A stretch of 33,191 bases of DNA from Lysobacterales bacterium. GTDB lineage: Bacteria > Pseudomonadota > Gammaproteobacteria > Xanthomonadales > SZUA-36. The notes under the pieces are model-generated. The model searched no databases. It was not told the DNA's origin and worked only from the letters and a program-made list of their open reading frames with translations. The stretch spans positions 1-33,191 of the forward strand of contig JAOUCS010000028.1 in the NCBI GenBank assembly GCA_029859645.1, read 5' to 3'. Of the stretch, positions 16,398-23,594 are shown in pieces (within the stretch, counting starts at the first letter, position 1; each line of letters begins with the position of its first letter). The translations under genes were made by a program, and so were the position numbers.

Positions 16398-17280
16398 TCT
16401 TGACGAGCCGGTCCGCGGACCAGGCCCAGACCATGGCGCTGGAGTTGATGGCTTGAGACAGGGCCAGCAGCATCGACAGGTGAAGTGATTTGATACCGCC
16501 ATCTTTCAGCGGAGCAAGAATCAGGCTGCCGTAGAAAGCAAGCGGATGGGTGAAAAAGCGACGATCGGTGCGGGTGATGCGCCTCTTGCGGAAGTGGTAC
16601 GAGCCTATTCCGTAACGCCAGTGCGTTCTGAAAAATCCTGTCAATGAAAGTCGATGGTAATGCGTAACGCGGGCTTCCGGGCAATCATTCAACTTGACCC
16701 CGATGTCGGCAAGCCTTGAACAAAAATCCCGGTCTTCACCGGTAGACCAGTGGAATATAGGATCGAATCCTCCCACCTCGCGAAAACTGTCGATGGGTAC
16801 CAACATGTTGTTGGGCGTAAAGAACCGCAAATTGTCATTGACCGAAGGCCAATATTGGCAAATATGCTCGATCAGAAGGTGCGTAGCCTGGGTCAGCGCG
16901 CTATCCGGAAAGCCATTGTCGATGCCGCCACCCAAAACCGAATCTCCCGCATTGGCGGTGAATGCCTCAAGCCAGTCGGTTGAAACAATGCAGTCATCTC
17001 CTATGAAAGCCAGGAATCGTCCACGCGCTTTTTCCGCACCGGCATTTCTCGCCACACTGACACCTTCGTGTGGACGGACCAGGCAGCGGATGTTCAGATG
17101 ATCCGTGAATTCGTTCACCACGAGCTCCGGTGATTGTTCACTGCCATCATCGACGATGATCACCTCGAAAGTACCCGTCTTATCGTGCAGGTTCTTCAGC
17201 GCTTCAAGGCAAGGCCTCAAATTGGAAGCGCGTTGGTAAGTCGGGATGACTACCGAGATCAGCGGTGCAGATTCCGTCAC
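16381..17280 (-). CDS. Glycosyltransferase family 2 protein
   Basis: About 299 residues. The GT-A fold shows PLISVVIPTYQRASNL, then VIIVDDGSEQ (first Asp pair), HEGVSVARNAGAEKARGRFL, and AFIGDDCIV replacing the usual DxD. The acceptor side has STGEDRDFCSRL (ED motif) and HYHRLSLTGFF. Two hydrophobic C-terminal stretches (HPLAFYGSLILAPL and LHLSMLLALSQAI) may attach it to the membrane. I chose the GTG at 17280 because it forms a GTGA overlap with the stop of the preceding gene (17277-17279) and leaves a GGAG about ten bases upstream; a GTG at 17304 would add eight residues and a 28-base overlap. Likely role: sugar transfer in a surface polysaccharide or glycan. Confidence 0.9.
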   Translation of the reverse strand: MTESAPLISVVIPTYQRASNLRPCLEALKNLHDKTGTFEVIIVDDGSEQSPELVVNEFTDHLNIRCLVRPHEGVSVARNAGAEKARGRFLAFIGDDCIVSTDWLEAFTANAGDSVLGGGIDNGFPDSALTQATHLLIEHICQYWPSVNDNLRFFTPNNMLVPIDSFREVGGFDPIFHWSTGEDRDFCSRLADIGVKLNDCPEARVTHYHRLSLTGFFRTHWRYGIGSYHFRKRRITRTDRRFFTHPLAFYGSLILAPLKDGGIKSLHLSMLLALSQAINSSAMVWAWSADRLVKNDRPD

Positions 17281-18500
17281 CGCTGGCGCACTCCAAGCTG
17301 ACACAATTTACGGTAAATTTTCTGCACCAGGCTGGTTTGCATGGCTTTCCTCAAATGGCCCAGCTCTGCCTGCAATGCTACGCGGTCATCCAGTCGGAAT
17401 ACGGAATGCGCGGGGTGCAATTGGTCCATCGCAAGCAGATACTCCACCCTGGCGGGCTCGTTCATGACCTGTTCCAGCATCCGGGCAGGAAAACTCAGCG
17501 CTTTCCCGGCCAGGCGGGCCTGCCTGCCTGACTCGATCATGCCGCCCGCAAGAGCGAGCACGCGTGGCGTGGCCGGTCCCCGGCACTCGAGGGTATCGTG
17601 CAGTACCATTTCCTGGTAAAGCATCCGTTGTGGGGAAGGGTCGGCCAGCATGCGCAGGGTTGGGCCCAGCTGCTCCGCTGCAGTAATCGTCCAGGCTGCC
17701 GGTACAAAAGCCGGCCGGTTACCGAAGTCCAACAGGGCAACCGGTAAACCTGACATCATCGCGTCAACCTGCACGCTGGAAGGTGTGGAAATCACTGCAT
17801 CAACGACTTGCATTTGGTCCTGCAGAGGTACCCGGCCAAACGTATTTGCACCGCCGGCTACCTCGGCTACTTCGTCGGCGACACGCCAAATGGCTTCGAA
17901 CGGTGCTTGTTTTCCGCGAAGGTAAGATTTTAGATCGTTCAGGCTGCATCGGACCGATTCGATGTGATCTGGAGTGAACCCGGGACTTTGAGCGGTGGTT
18001 ATCAGCAGTTTCTTTTTCTTACCGGCAGGTGTTTCACAGAGTTCTTTTCGAACGATTGAATCGTAGCGCGGAGAACCTGTTACTTCGCATTTTTCAGCAT
18101 TACCGAGGGATGCGAGAACACGGGCCTGAGACCAGCCCATGCAGGCAATCTTGTCGGCCAGGATCGGCTGAAACAAGGGCATGCCCTCGTTGTCGGATGC
18201 CTGGCGGGGGTTCTCCCATGTATTCCTCCACTCAGCAATACCGTCTGCCAGATGCAGTGACGGAATGCTGCGACGATGCAATTCAGCCAGTCCTGCCGCA
18301 CAAAACGGCCAGGTTTCGTCGTTCACGATTACCAGGTCTGCTTTGAAATCAGGGTCGAGAAGACCGGGTGGCGAAACTGAACGGCAATCAGCGTCCATTT
18401 CAGCAAGCAGGGCGGATCTCAGCCGATCGAAGAAAGGCCCCTTCAGATGACCATCGACAAATGCAACAAGCGGTCTTGCAGAAGTCAAACTCGTAACCAC
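17277..18500 (-). CDS. GT-B-like protein, CDP-glycerol glycerophosphotransferase / capsule type
   Basis: 407 residues. I recognise the general pattern of GT-B proteins of the TagF/capsule-synthesis and polysialyltransferase-like groups: an N-terminal Rossmann half (VAFVDGHLKGPFFDRL, LVIVNDETWPFC), a linker ILADKIACMGWSQARVLASL followed by CEVTGSPRYD (the widespread VTGxPRxD turn), and a C-terminal half with VVDAVISTPSSVQVDAMMSG and LPVALLDFGNRP, equivalent to the donor-site SS motif. The exact family and substrate are uncertain; it might also be a glycan-processing protein without transferase activity. The GTG start at 18500 overlaps the oxygenase gene by 16 bases and its stop overlaps the GT2 start by 4, so it is translated as part of the operon. 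Confidence 0.65.
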   Translation of the reverse strand: MVTSLTSARPLVAFVDGHLKGPFFDRLRSALLAEMDADCRSVSPPGLLDPDFKADLVIVNDETWPFCAAGLAELHRRSIPSLHLADGIAEWRNTWENPRQASDNEGMPLFQPILADKIACMGWSQARVLASLGNAEKCEVTGSPRYDSIVRKELCETPAGKKKKLLITTAQSPGFTPDHIESVRCSLNDLKSYLRGKQAPFEAIWRVADEVAEVAGGANTFGRVPLQDQMQVVDAVISTPSSVQVDAMMSGLPVALLDFGNRPAFVPAAWTITAAEQLGPTLRMLADPSPQRMLYQEMVLHDTLECRGPATPRVLALAGGMIESGRQARLAGKALSFPARMLEQVMNEPARVEYLLAMDQLHPAHSVFRLDDRVALQAELGHLRKAMQTSLVQKIYRKLCQLGVRQR

Positions 18501-19360
18501 GAAAACAATTGGCGGGCATAATAGCGCAAGCGATACGGGTAATGCGCTACCTGGTATGGTGCGGAATCGAACAGGCCCTGCTCCATTTCGACCACGAGGT
18601 TCACGAACTTACGCGTAAACGGTGTGACTCCACGTGGTGTCACGGCATGCAGTGCATTAATGGAGTTCAGGAAAACCACGACTAGATTGTTCTGGTACGG
18701 AATGGTTTTCACCACTTCCCCATAGGAGGGTTCCACATCGTATCGCCAGAATGCTTTCCGGTCAGGATTCTTGTATCTGCACAGTTGTAATTCGCCACCC
18801 CGGGTGTCGGTATCGGCCTCGGGACGCAGGTAATAGAGCCCCGTAAAAAGCTTGGTAGGCAGATCGACATGCAACATGCGAACCGATGTGGGTATGGCGG
18901 CGACCGGGGTATTGATGGAAATTCCTGCGTCCAGCAGTATTTCCTTGTCATCGTAGGTATCCCGGAATCGTACGCCGCTGCGTACCCTTTCCAGCGATGG
19001 ACCGAATCGCTCGATCAAATCCGGATAGGTGTTTTCAATGGCAGGCTGGAACAGCCTCACCACGTGTTCAAGAAAACGGTGCGAGGATTGCTCTGCAATG
19101 AACGTTTTCCATAGCGGAGACACCTCTTCACTAACGGATACATCGTGGGCATAAATATCCAATCGCTTGTTCGATCCCAGAGGAGATTCCGGACTTGCTC
19201 GGGCCATAATTTCATCTGGCGGATATTCTTCGGTCAGTTGCCTGGCCAACTCCCCCGGCAAGGGATTCTTGATGACCAGGTGCGGGAACGGCTCCATTTC
19301 AACGCATTCAGGAGATAGGCCAGCGATCAGGTTGCAGTCCAGTGAGGTCCATTCTGTCAT
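18485..19360 (-). CDS. 2-oxoglutarate/Fe(II)-dependent oxygenase, active-site intact
   Basis: 291 residues with a double-stranded beta-helix oxygenase core of the prolyl-4-hydroxylase-like type. The metal triad is visible: His164-x-Asp166 in RMLHVDLPTK, followed at the usual spacing by YYLRPEADTDTRGGELQL, and the distal His238 in NALHAVTPRG. Arg250 in TPFTRKFVN is well placed to bind the 2-oxoglutarate carboxylate. The N-terminal third (residues 1-130) is shared with the next gene upstream and starts EPFPHLVIKN. Substrate is unknown; its place in front of three glycosyltransferase-type genes suggests hydroxylation of a sugar, glycolipid or glycan carrier. The ATG overlaps the stop of the paralogous gene in an ATGA. 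Confidence 0.8.
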   Translation of the reverse strand: MTEWTSLDCNLIAGLSPECVEMEPFPHLVIKNPLPGELARQLTEEYPPDEIMARASPESPLGSNKRLDIYAHDVSVSEEVSPLWKTFIAEQSSHRFLEHVVRLFQPAIENTYPDLIERFGPSLERVRSGVRFRDTYDDKEILLDAGISINTPVAAIPTSVRMLHVDLPTKLFTGLYYLRPEADTDTRGGELQLCRYKNPDRKAFWRYDVEPSYGEVVKTIPYQNNLVVVFLNSINALHAVTPRGVTPFTRKFVNLVVEMEQGLFDSAPYQVAHYPYRLRYYARQLFSWLRV

Positions 19361-20187
19361 GTGATCAGCCTGTCGTAGTATCCGCGCAGGTAGCGATGTG
19401 TAAGACCCCAGGGCGTGTAATCCAGGTCAAACAGCTTGTAGGGCGTGCGGACCGTGAAATTGCAGTACATCAGTGGATGCTGGCCAGGGCCCCTGGCTGT
19501 CAGGGCCTGGATGGCGCGTGGGTTGTTTATGACCATGACCAGGGTGTTTTTACCGTAGGGAATGGTTTTCTCCAGAATCAGTCTGTCCCGCCGCGTTTGT
19601 GCCCATTTGCCGAATCGAAGGGTTCCGCCAGGCTTTGCCGAGAAAAGTTCATAATCACCGCCTGGAGCGGTATCGTTATCAGGGCGCAAGTACAGGAAGC
19701 CTTCCAGGAATTTGTCGACATTCTTGACATGTGGCCGTCGCTCCAGCTTAAGTCCCGCGCTAACCGGAGTGTGTATTCCTATCAAAGCATTGATAAGCAC
19801 ATCATATTGCTCAAAACTGTCTTCGCCATCGATGCCCACGGTAAAGGATTCCAGCGGCTTGCTGAAGGTCGCTTCCAGATCAGGAAGTTCCTGCCGGATG
19901 GCTGGCCCAAAAACCTGTGCGATCTGGCGGTAAAAATCCGCTGTCAGGTGTTCTTGCAAGAAGGATTTCCAAACTTCGGCCACGCGCGGATCGTCGCATG
20001 CCTTGACAGCCGGGTAGTAAATTTTCGTGTTTTCACCCATGTCCCGACCGCCGGTAAAAACATCCAGCGAGGGAAAGCCGTCGATCAGTTCTCTGCGTAA
20101 ACCGGATTCCAGGGCGTTTTCCAGAACCAGATGTGGATAGGGTTCAAGGGTCACACTCTCGGGTTTCACGCCGTTTAGTAGGGTCAT
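19357..20187 (-). CDS. Degenerate 2-oxoglutarate oxygenase paralogue (predicted pseudoenzyme)
   Basis: 276 residues, clearly homologous over its length to the next gene (EPYPHLVLEN against EPFPHLVIKN; LEGFLYLRPDNDT against FTGLYYLRPEADT). Aligned without gaps in the core, His153 is kept, but the Asp of HxD is Lys155 (HVKN), the distal His is Gln227 (RAIQALTARG), and the expected 2-oxoglutarate Arg is Leu239. It therefore should not bind iron or co-substrate in the normal way. The reading frame is intact and translationally coupled to the active paralogue by a 4-base overlap, so it is more likely a partner or scaffold subunit than decay. It is the first gene of the glycan operon; a TATAGT -10 lies about 50 bases upstream. 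An altered triad using Asp158 is an alternative. Confidence 0.75.
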   Translation of the reverse strand: MTLLNGVKPESVTLEPYPHLVLENALESGLRRELIDGFPSLDVFTGGRDMGENTKIYYPAVKACDDPRVAEVWKSFLQEHLTADFYRQIAQVFGPAIRQELPDLEATFSKPLESFTVGIDGEDSFEQYDVLINALIGIHTPVSAGLKLERRPHVKNVDKFLEGFLYLRPDNDTAPGGDYELFSAKPGGTLRFGKWAQTRRDRLILEKTIPYGKNTLVMVINNPRAIQALTARGPGQHPLMYCNFTVRTPYKLFDLDYTPWGLTHRYLRGYYDRLIT

Positions 20188-20233
20188 GCTTTAAATTCAC
20201 AATCAGCGCGCTGTACAGGACGGTATGTCGCAT

Positions 20234-20239
20234 ACTATA
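20234..20239 (-). promoter_or_regulatory. Predicted -10 element of the glycan operon
   Basis: On the minus strand TATAGT (preceded by TTGC) lies 47 bases before the first start codon of the five-gene operon. No good -35 hexamer is visible 16-18 bases upstream, so an activator may be needed or the promoter may lie elsewhere. Confidence 0.3.
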
Positions 20240-20308
20240 GCAAGGCGCGCGGATCAGCATCCAGTGAGGCAGCCACGTCGCGCCAGCCGTCATTCGGAAC
20301 CTGATTAT

Positions 20309-21562
20309 TTACCAGCTAACCGGGTTCCGGTTCAGCGGCATGGTCATGCAGCGACAGCCGCCACCCCCCCGCGAGAGTTCTGAGCCTTGCATGGTTACCA
20401 GGGTTGGGCGCCCGGGTTCCAGTGAGAGCTCTTCGCTGATGAACCTGTCCGCCGATACAATCTCGAAACCGTTCTTCGCCAGTTCCTCAGCGGTTGCCTG
20501 GTTATGCTCGAATCCAAGAATATGGCCCGGTGCCAGGGCAAAGAAATTGGCCCCGGACGCCCACTGTTCACGTTCCTGGCGTAACTCGTTGTCGCCGCCG
20601 CAGGAGATGGGCTTGAGATCCAGTCCCTGGGTTCTCAATGCTTCCAGCACACCTGGATATTCCACGATCCGTTTGACCTGCCGCTGCTCGTAATGCACAT
20701 GGAAGGCCCTGCATTTGTGCAGACCGTTGATCAACGGCGAAAAGACCACGCAGCTGTCGCGGTCCACCATCGTGAATATCATGTCCAGGTGGATGGTGGC
20801 CCTGGACTTGGGTATCTCCACCACGACGAAGTTTTCCACCCCGCCTTTTTCGGCAATGGCCTGCATCAGGGTGTCGATACCGCGGGCAGTAGTACGCTCG
20901 CTGTATCCGATAATGATCAGGTCCTCGCGCAACACCAGCAGATCGCCACCCTCTATGGTGATTTTCTGGCTGGTGCTGGCCGTGCCGTCGAAGTAGAAGC
21001 CATCCGAACCTATCCTGCTGTGGTATTTGAAAATAGCTTTGAGCAGTAATGCTTCCGCGAACCGCGCCTTGAATGCCATCGAGCCGATAATCACGCTCTC
21101 GTTCACCGCCATGACAGCATCCCGTGTGAAGAACGCGTTTGGCAGTGGCGGGATCGCATGCCGGAGCGGGCTGAGGTATTTCTCCAGGCTGTCTTTGCGC
21201 ATCGGCGTACCCTGGAACAGCTGCGCCGCCAGCTCGGCGTCTGCAGTATCCTTGAGCTCCTGCGCCAGCTCTTCGCAATCGTACAGCGCCACCAGCTCAT
21301 CAACCAGCAAGCCCTTCATGCGCTCGTCGGCCAGGGCATCACACAGCAGGTCCTCGAATTCATAGACGTCGGCGACACGGCGCAATACACCGGTCAGCTG
21401 ATCGTGTTCTCTCAAGGCCAGTTGCAGGTTCAGGATGTCGTCATACAGAACCTCGGCTGCGCTGGCGGGGGTCATGTTCTCGATTTCCCTGCCCGGGCGG
21501 TGAACCATCACGGCATTGAGCGCGCCGATCTCCGAGTCGATGCTGATCTGGGTTTCTCGCAT
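20309..21562 (-). CDS. arcA: Arginine deiminase
   Basis: 417 residues, the normal size for EC 3.5.3.6, which converts arginine to citrulline and ammonia. Active-site features are all present: an N-terminal GALNAVMVHRPGREIENM, the first Asp in EGGDLLVL (guanidinium binding), His in ATIHLDMIFTMVD, a second Asp near SCGGDNELRQ, and the nucleophile Cys405 in the C-terminal GGGGCRCMTMPLN. The start at 21562 gives the family's N-terminus and has GGAAG five bases upstream; longer in-frame starts lack support. There is no ornithine carbamoyltransferase, carbamate kinase or antiporter next to it, so the usual arc operon is not assembled here. Ammonia production or acid/anaerobic stress roles are possible. 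Confidence 0.95.
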   Translation of the reverse strand: MRETQISIDSEIGALNAVMVHRPGREIENMTPASAAEVLYDDILNLQLALREHDQLTGVLRRVADVYEFEDLLCDALADERMKGLLVDELVALYDCEELAQELKDTADAELAAQLFQGTPMRKDSLEKYLSPLRHAIPPLPNAFFTRDAVMAVNESVIIGSMAFKARFAEALLLKAIFKYHSRIGSDGFYFDGTASTSQKITIEGGDLLVLREDLIIIGYSERTTARGIDTLMQAIAEKGGVENFVVVEIPKSRATIHLDMIFTMVDRDSCVVFSPLINGLHKCRAFHVHYEQRQVKRIVEYPGVLEALRTQGLDLKPISCGGDNELRQEREQWASGANFFALAPGHILGFEHNQATAEELAKNGFEIVSADRFISEELSLEPGRPTLVTMQGSELSRGGGGCRCMTMPLNRNPVSW

Positions 21563-21605
21563 GTTGCTTCCGTGTGTGACCGTTGGGTTTGTAGTGCAAT
21601 GGCTG

Positions 21606-21636
21606 ATTATCGCACAACGAGTGGAAATATTGTCCG
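21606..21636 (-). promoter_or_regulatory. Predicted arcA promoter
   Basis: On the minus strand GATAAT (21611-21606) carries a TGC extension directly upstream, an extended -10. CGGACA (21636-21631) is a weak -35 at a long 19-base spacing. A half-conserved FNR-like sequence, TTGAT-CTGC-AATAA, lies at 21663-21676, about 70 bases upstream of the expected start. Confidence 0.35.
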
Positions 21637-21720
21637 TCTTCGTGTTGTCCTTATACAAATTTTTGATCTGCAATAAACGCATTATGAACACTTCTTTTCT
21701 TATTGAAATCAAATAGTTTA

Positions 21721-21734
21721 TTGACCCTGATCAG
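21721..21734. promoter_or_regulatory. FNR/ANR-like binding site upstream of the redox cluster
   Basis: TTGAC-CCTG-ATCAG matches the FNR/ANR consensus TTGAT-N4-ATCAA at eight of ten positions, four in each half. Its centre is at 21727.5, exactly 41.5 bases before the transcript start predicted from the adjacent -10 element. That is the canonical position for oxygen-responsive class II activation. Confidence 0.5.
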
Positions 21735-21762
21735 TTGGTTCCAACTCCTGAAAAGAGATAAT
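21735..21762 (+). promoter_or_regulatory. Predicted promoter of the redox/signalling cluster
   Basis: TTGGTT at 21735-21740, a 16-base spacer and GATAAT at 21757-21762 form a weak -35 with a good -10, as expected of an activator-dependent promoter. Transcription would start near 21769 and leave a leader of about 100 bases before the first gene. Nothing else is recognised in the 307-base gap. Confidence 0.42.
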
Positions 21763-21869
21763 CAGCATGTCAAATTCCAGAAGGGGTTCACAGCCTCTTA
21801 TGTGGATGCCTGTTGCCTCTGGTTTCGTGATCTGTTTCACCTTGCCAACCGCATCCGGGGAGCAAAAAG

Positions 21870-23039
21870 ATGGTTGTCGCACTCATTGTTGTCACAACAG
21901 TCATTGTGTTTCTGGTGGTTGATATTCTGCTCCGCGTTTCCCTTAAAAGAATGCGTGAATCCCGGACCAGGAAGGAACGAGAGCAGGCGCTGGATATCGG
22001 GCTTAAACTTGATGTGAGCGAAGAAGCGCCCAGCCTGAAACGGGTAGAACTGGAGCAACCCGAAGCCCGTATTCTGGCGGTCGATGACGAAGAGATCATT
22101 CTTGACAGCTTCAGAAAAATTCTGGTTCTTGCAGGCTATAGCATCGACACGGTGGAAACCGGCCCCGAAGTACTCGGGCTGATCCGCCGGAATGACTACG
22201 ATTTCGTATTCACTGATCTGAAAATGCCCGGGATGGACGGGGTCGAGGTGACGAAAGCGGTCAAACACCTGCGCCCCGATATCGACGTGATCGTCATCAC
22301 CGGCTACGCATCGATTGAAACAGCAGTGGAAACCGTTAAATTCGGGGCGGCGGACTATGTAGAAAAACCATTTACCGAAGATGAGCTTCTCGAGTTTGTC
22401 AAAACGGCATTGATCAGGCGGCAGGATCGCCTGGAAAAACAGATGAGGCACAACATCCGCCTGATCAGGCCGGGTACCCGCGAATCCACGTCAAGATACG
22501 CATTGAATGTTCCTGCAGGCGTATTTGTCTCCCCGCAACACGCATGGGCGCAAATTGAAATGAACGGGACCGTCCGGGTCGGGTTGGATGACCTGATCAG
22601 AAAGCTGTTCGAAAAAGTCGACCACGTGGATTTACCGGAAACCGGGCAAAAAATCGAAAAAGGCAATCCCCTGTTTACGCTCAGATACGGCTCCTGGTTG
22701 TTGAAAGTACCTTCTCCATTCAGTGGCACAGTCACGTCTGTCAATACGGAACATGCCGATCATCCTGAATGGCTTTCCATCAAGCCATTCGAGCTGAGCT
22801 GGATGTGCGGAATTGAGCCGTCCAACCTGGCCGGGGAATTGCCGGGCCTGAAAATCGGGCGTGATTCGATCGATTGGTACCAGTCGGAAATCGACAGATT
22901 CAACAGGCTTTCATCGGAATATGCACAGGACGGTACCCGGCCCGGGCCCGAACAGCCTGAACAGGCCGGAAATGCAGACGAATTAAAGGTTCTGGTGGAT
23001 TTTGCAAAGCCGGTTCTCCAACCAGAGAGGTCTGATTAA
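21870..23039 (+). CDS. Membrane-anchored response regulator with GcvH-like output domain (1)
   Basis: 389 residues, start supported by GGGGAG seven bases upstream. The layout is: one N-terminal membrane helix (about 2-22), a charged linker (about 25-62), a receiver domain (about 66-182; Asp72/Asp73, phosphoacceptor Asp116 in FTDLKMPGMDG, Thr144 in ITGYAS, Lys166 in EKPFTEDE), and a domain with the fold pattern of glycine-cleavage H protein (about 215-320: AGVFVSPQHAWAQIEMNGTV, then RVGLDDLIRKL, then SPFSGTVTSVN). At the position of the lipoyl lysine (SVKA in GcvH) it has Ser, so it should not carry lipoate. There is no DNA-binding domain, so it must act by protein contact at the membrane. First gene of the cluster; close paralogue of 28584-29744. 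The acidic, proline-rich tail (350-389) is not conserved in the paralogue. Confidence 0.85.
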   Translation: MVVALIVVTTVIVFLVVDILLRVSLKRMRESRTRKEREQALDIGLKLDVSEEAPSLKRVELEQPEARILAVDDEEIILDSFRKILVLAGYSIDTVETGPEVLGLIRRNDYDFVFTDLKMPGMDGVEVTKAVKHLRPDIDVIVITGYASIETAVETVKFGAADYVEKPFTEDELLEFVKTALIRRQDRLEKQMRHNIRLIRPGTRESTSRYALNVPAGVFVSPQHAWAQIEMNGTVRVGLDDLIRKLFEKVDHVDLPETGQKIEKGNPLFTLRYGSWLLKVPSPFSGTVTSVNTEHADHPEWLSIKPFELSWMCGIEPSNLAGELPGLKIGRDSIDWYQSEIDRFNRLSSEYAQDGTRPGPEQPEQAGNADELKVLVDFAKPVLQPERSD

Positions 23040-23077
23040 GCCGCACTCTCTCCGGTTGCCAATTTGGTGAGGCATAC

Positions 23078-23584
23078 ATGCTCAAGATTCATGTTTCTAT
23101 CGGAGTAGTCATCCTTCTGACCGGTGCACTGCAGTGCTACGGGCAGGAAAGGAATGAGGCAGAAACAGCAGTGGACGAAAAATCGTCCGGTTCGCCGCCA
23201 GTGACGGTCAGGTTGCCGAAGGATATAACGCTTGAATCATCGGCGGGAGAAGTGGTTCTGCCGCACGACGTGCACGTCAGGGACAAGAAACTGAAGTGTG
23301 CCAGGTGCCACCACCAGATCCACGCCGAGGACCTGGATACTCCCCATGCGGAATACCTGGAGTCCTCGCTGGTCAATTGTCAGGTCTGCCACAACACAAA
23401 CCCGGAAAACAGCAATAAGTATTACAAGTGCTCACTTTGCCACCCTTCAGAACCGGCTGACATTTCCGATGAAACACTGAGTTCAAAAGTAGTCATCCAT
23501 AAAAGTTGCTGGGAATGCCACGATGCGGGCACGGGCGTCGAGGCAAGCCGGGGATGCAGCAATTGTCATACGAAGAACGAATGA
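23078..23584 (+). CDS. Periplasmic pentaheme c-type cytochrome
   Basis: 168 residues; GAGG lies five bases before the ATG. A signal peptide (LKIHVSIGVVILLTGAL) is followed by about 50 residues of low-complexity linker and a compact heme domain with five CxxCH motifs: CARCH (74-78), CQVCH (101-105), CSLCH (118-122), CWECH (144-148) and CSNCH (160-164). Extra histidines at 63, 66, 79, 82, 90 and 141 can serve as distal ligands, as in class III (c3/c7) cytochromes. It probably carries electrons between the iron-sulfur/NrfD membrane module encoded next and an unknown periplasmic partner. The gene is followed by a 10-base gap and the ferredoxin-type gene. Biogenesis needs the cytochrome c maturation system, not encoded here. 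Confidence 0.92.
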   Translation: MLKIHVSIGVVILLTGALQCYGQERNEAETAVDEKSSGSPPVTVRLPKDITLESSAGEVVLPHDVHVRDKKLKCARCHHQIHAEDLDTPHAEYLESSLVNCQVCHNTNPENSNKYYKCSLCHPSEPADISDETLSSKVVIHKSCWECHDAGTGVEASRGCSNCHTKNE

Positions 23585-23594
23585 GGAAGGCAGC

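Noticed and set aside
21767-21922. 51-codon frame (MSNSRRGSQPLMW...) with a signal-peptide-like start ahead of the first regulator
   Set aside because: It overlaps the regulator gene in another frame, and its ATG lies 2 bases before the transcript start predicted from the promoter. It has only a weak GAGA ribosome site and a His/Cys-rich end read from the regulator's membrane helix.
22512-22830. GcvH-like domains as genuine glycine-cleavage or lipoate-carrier proteins
   Set aside because: The lipoyl lysine is replaced in all three, they are fused to receiver domains, and no gcvT/gcvP or sHdr genes are present.
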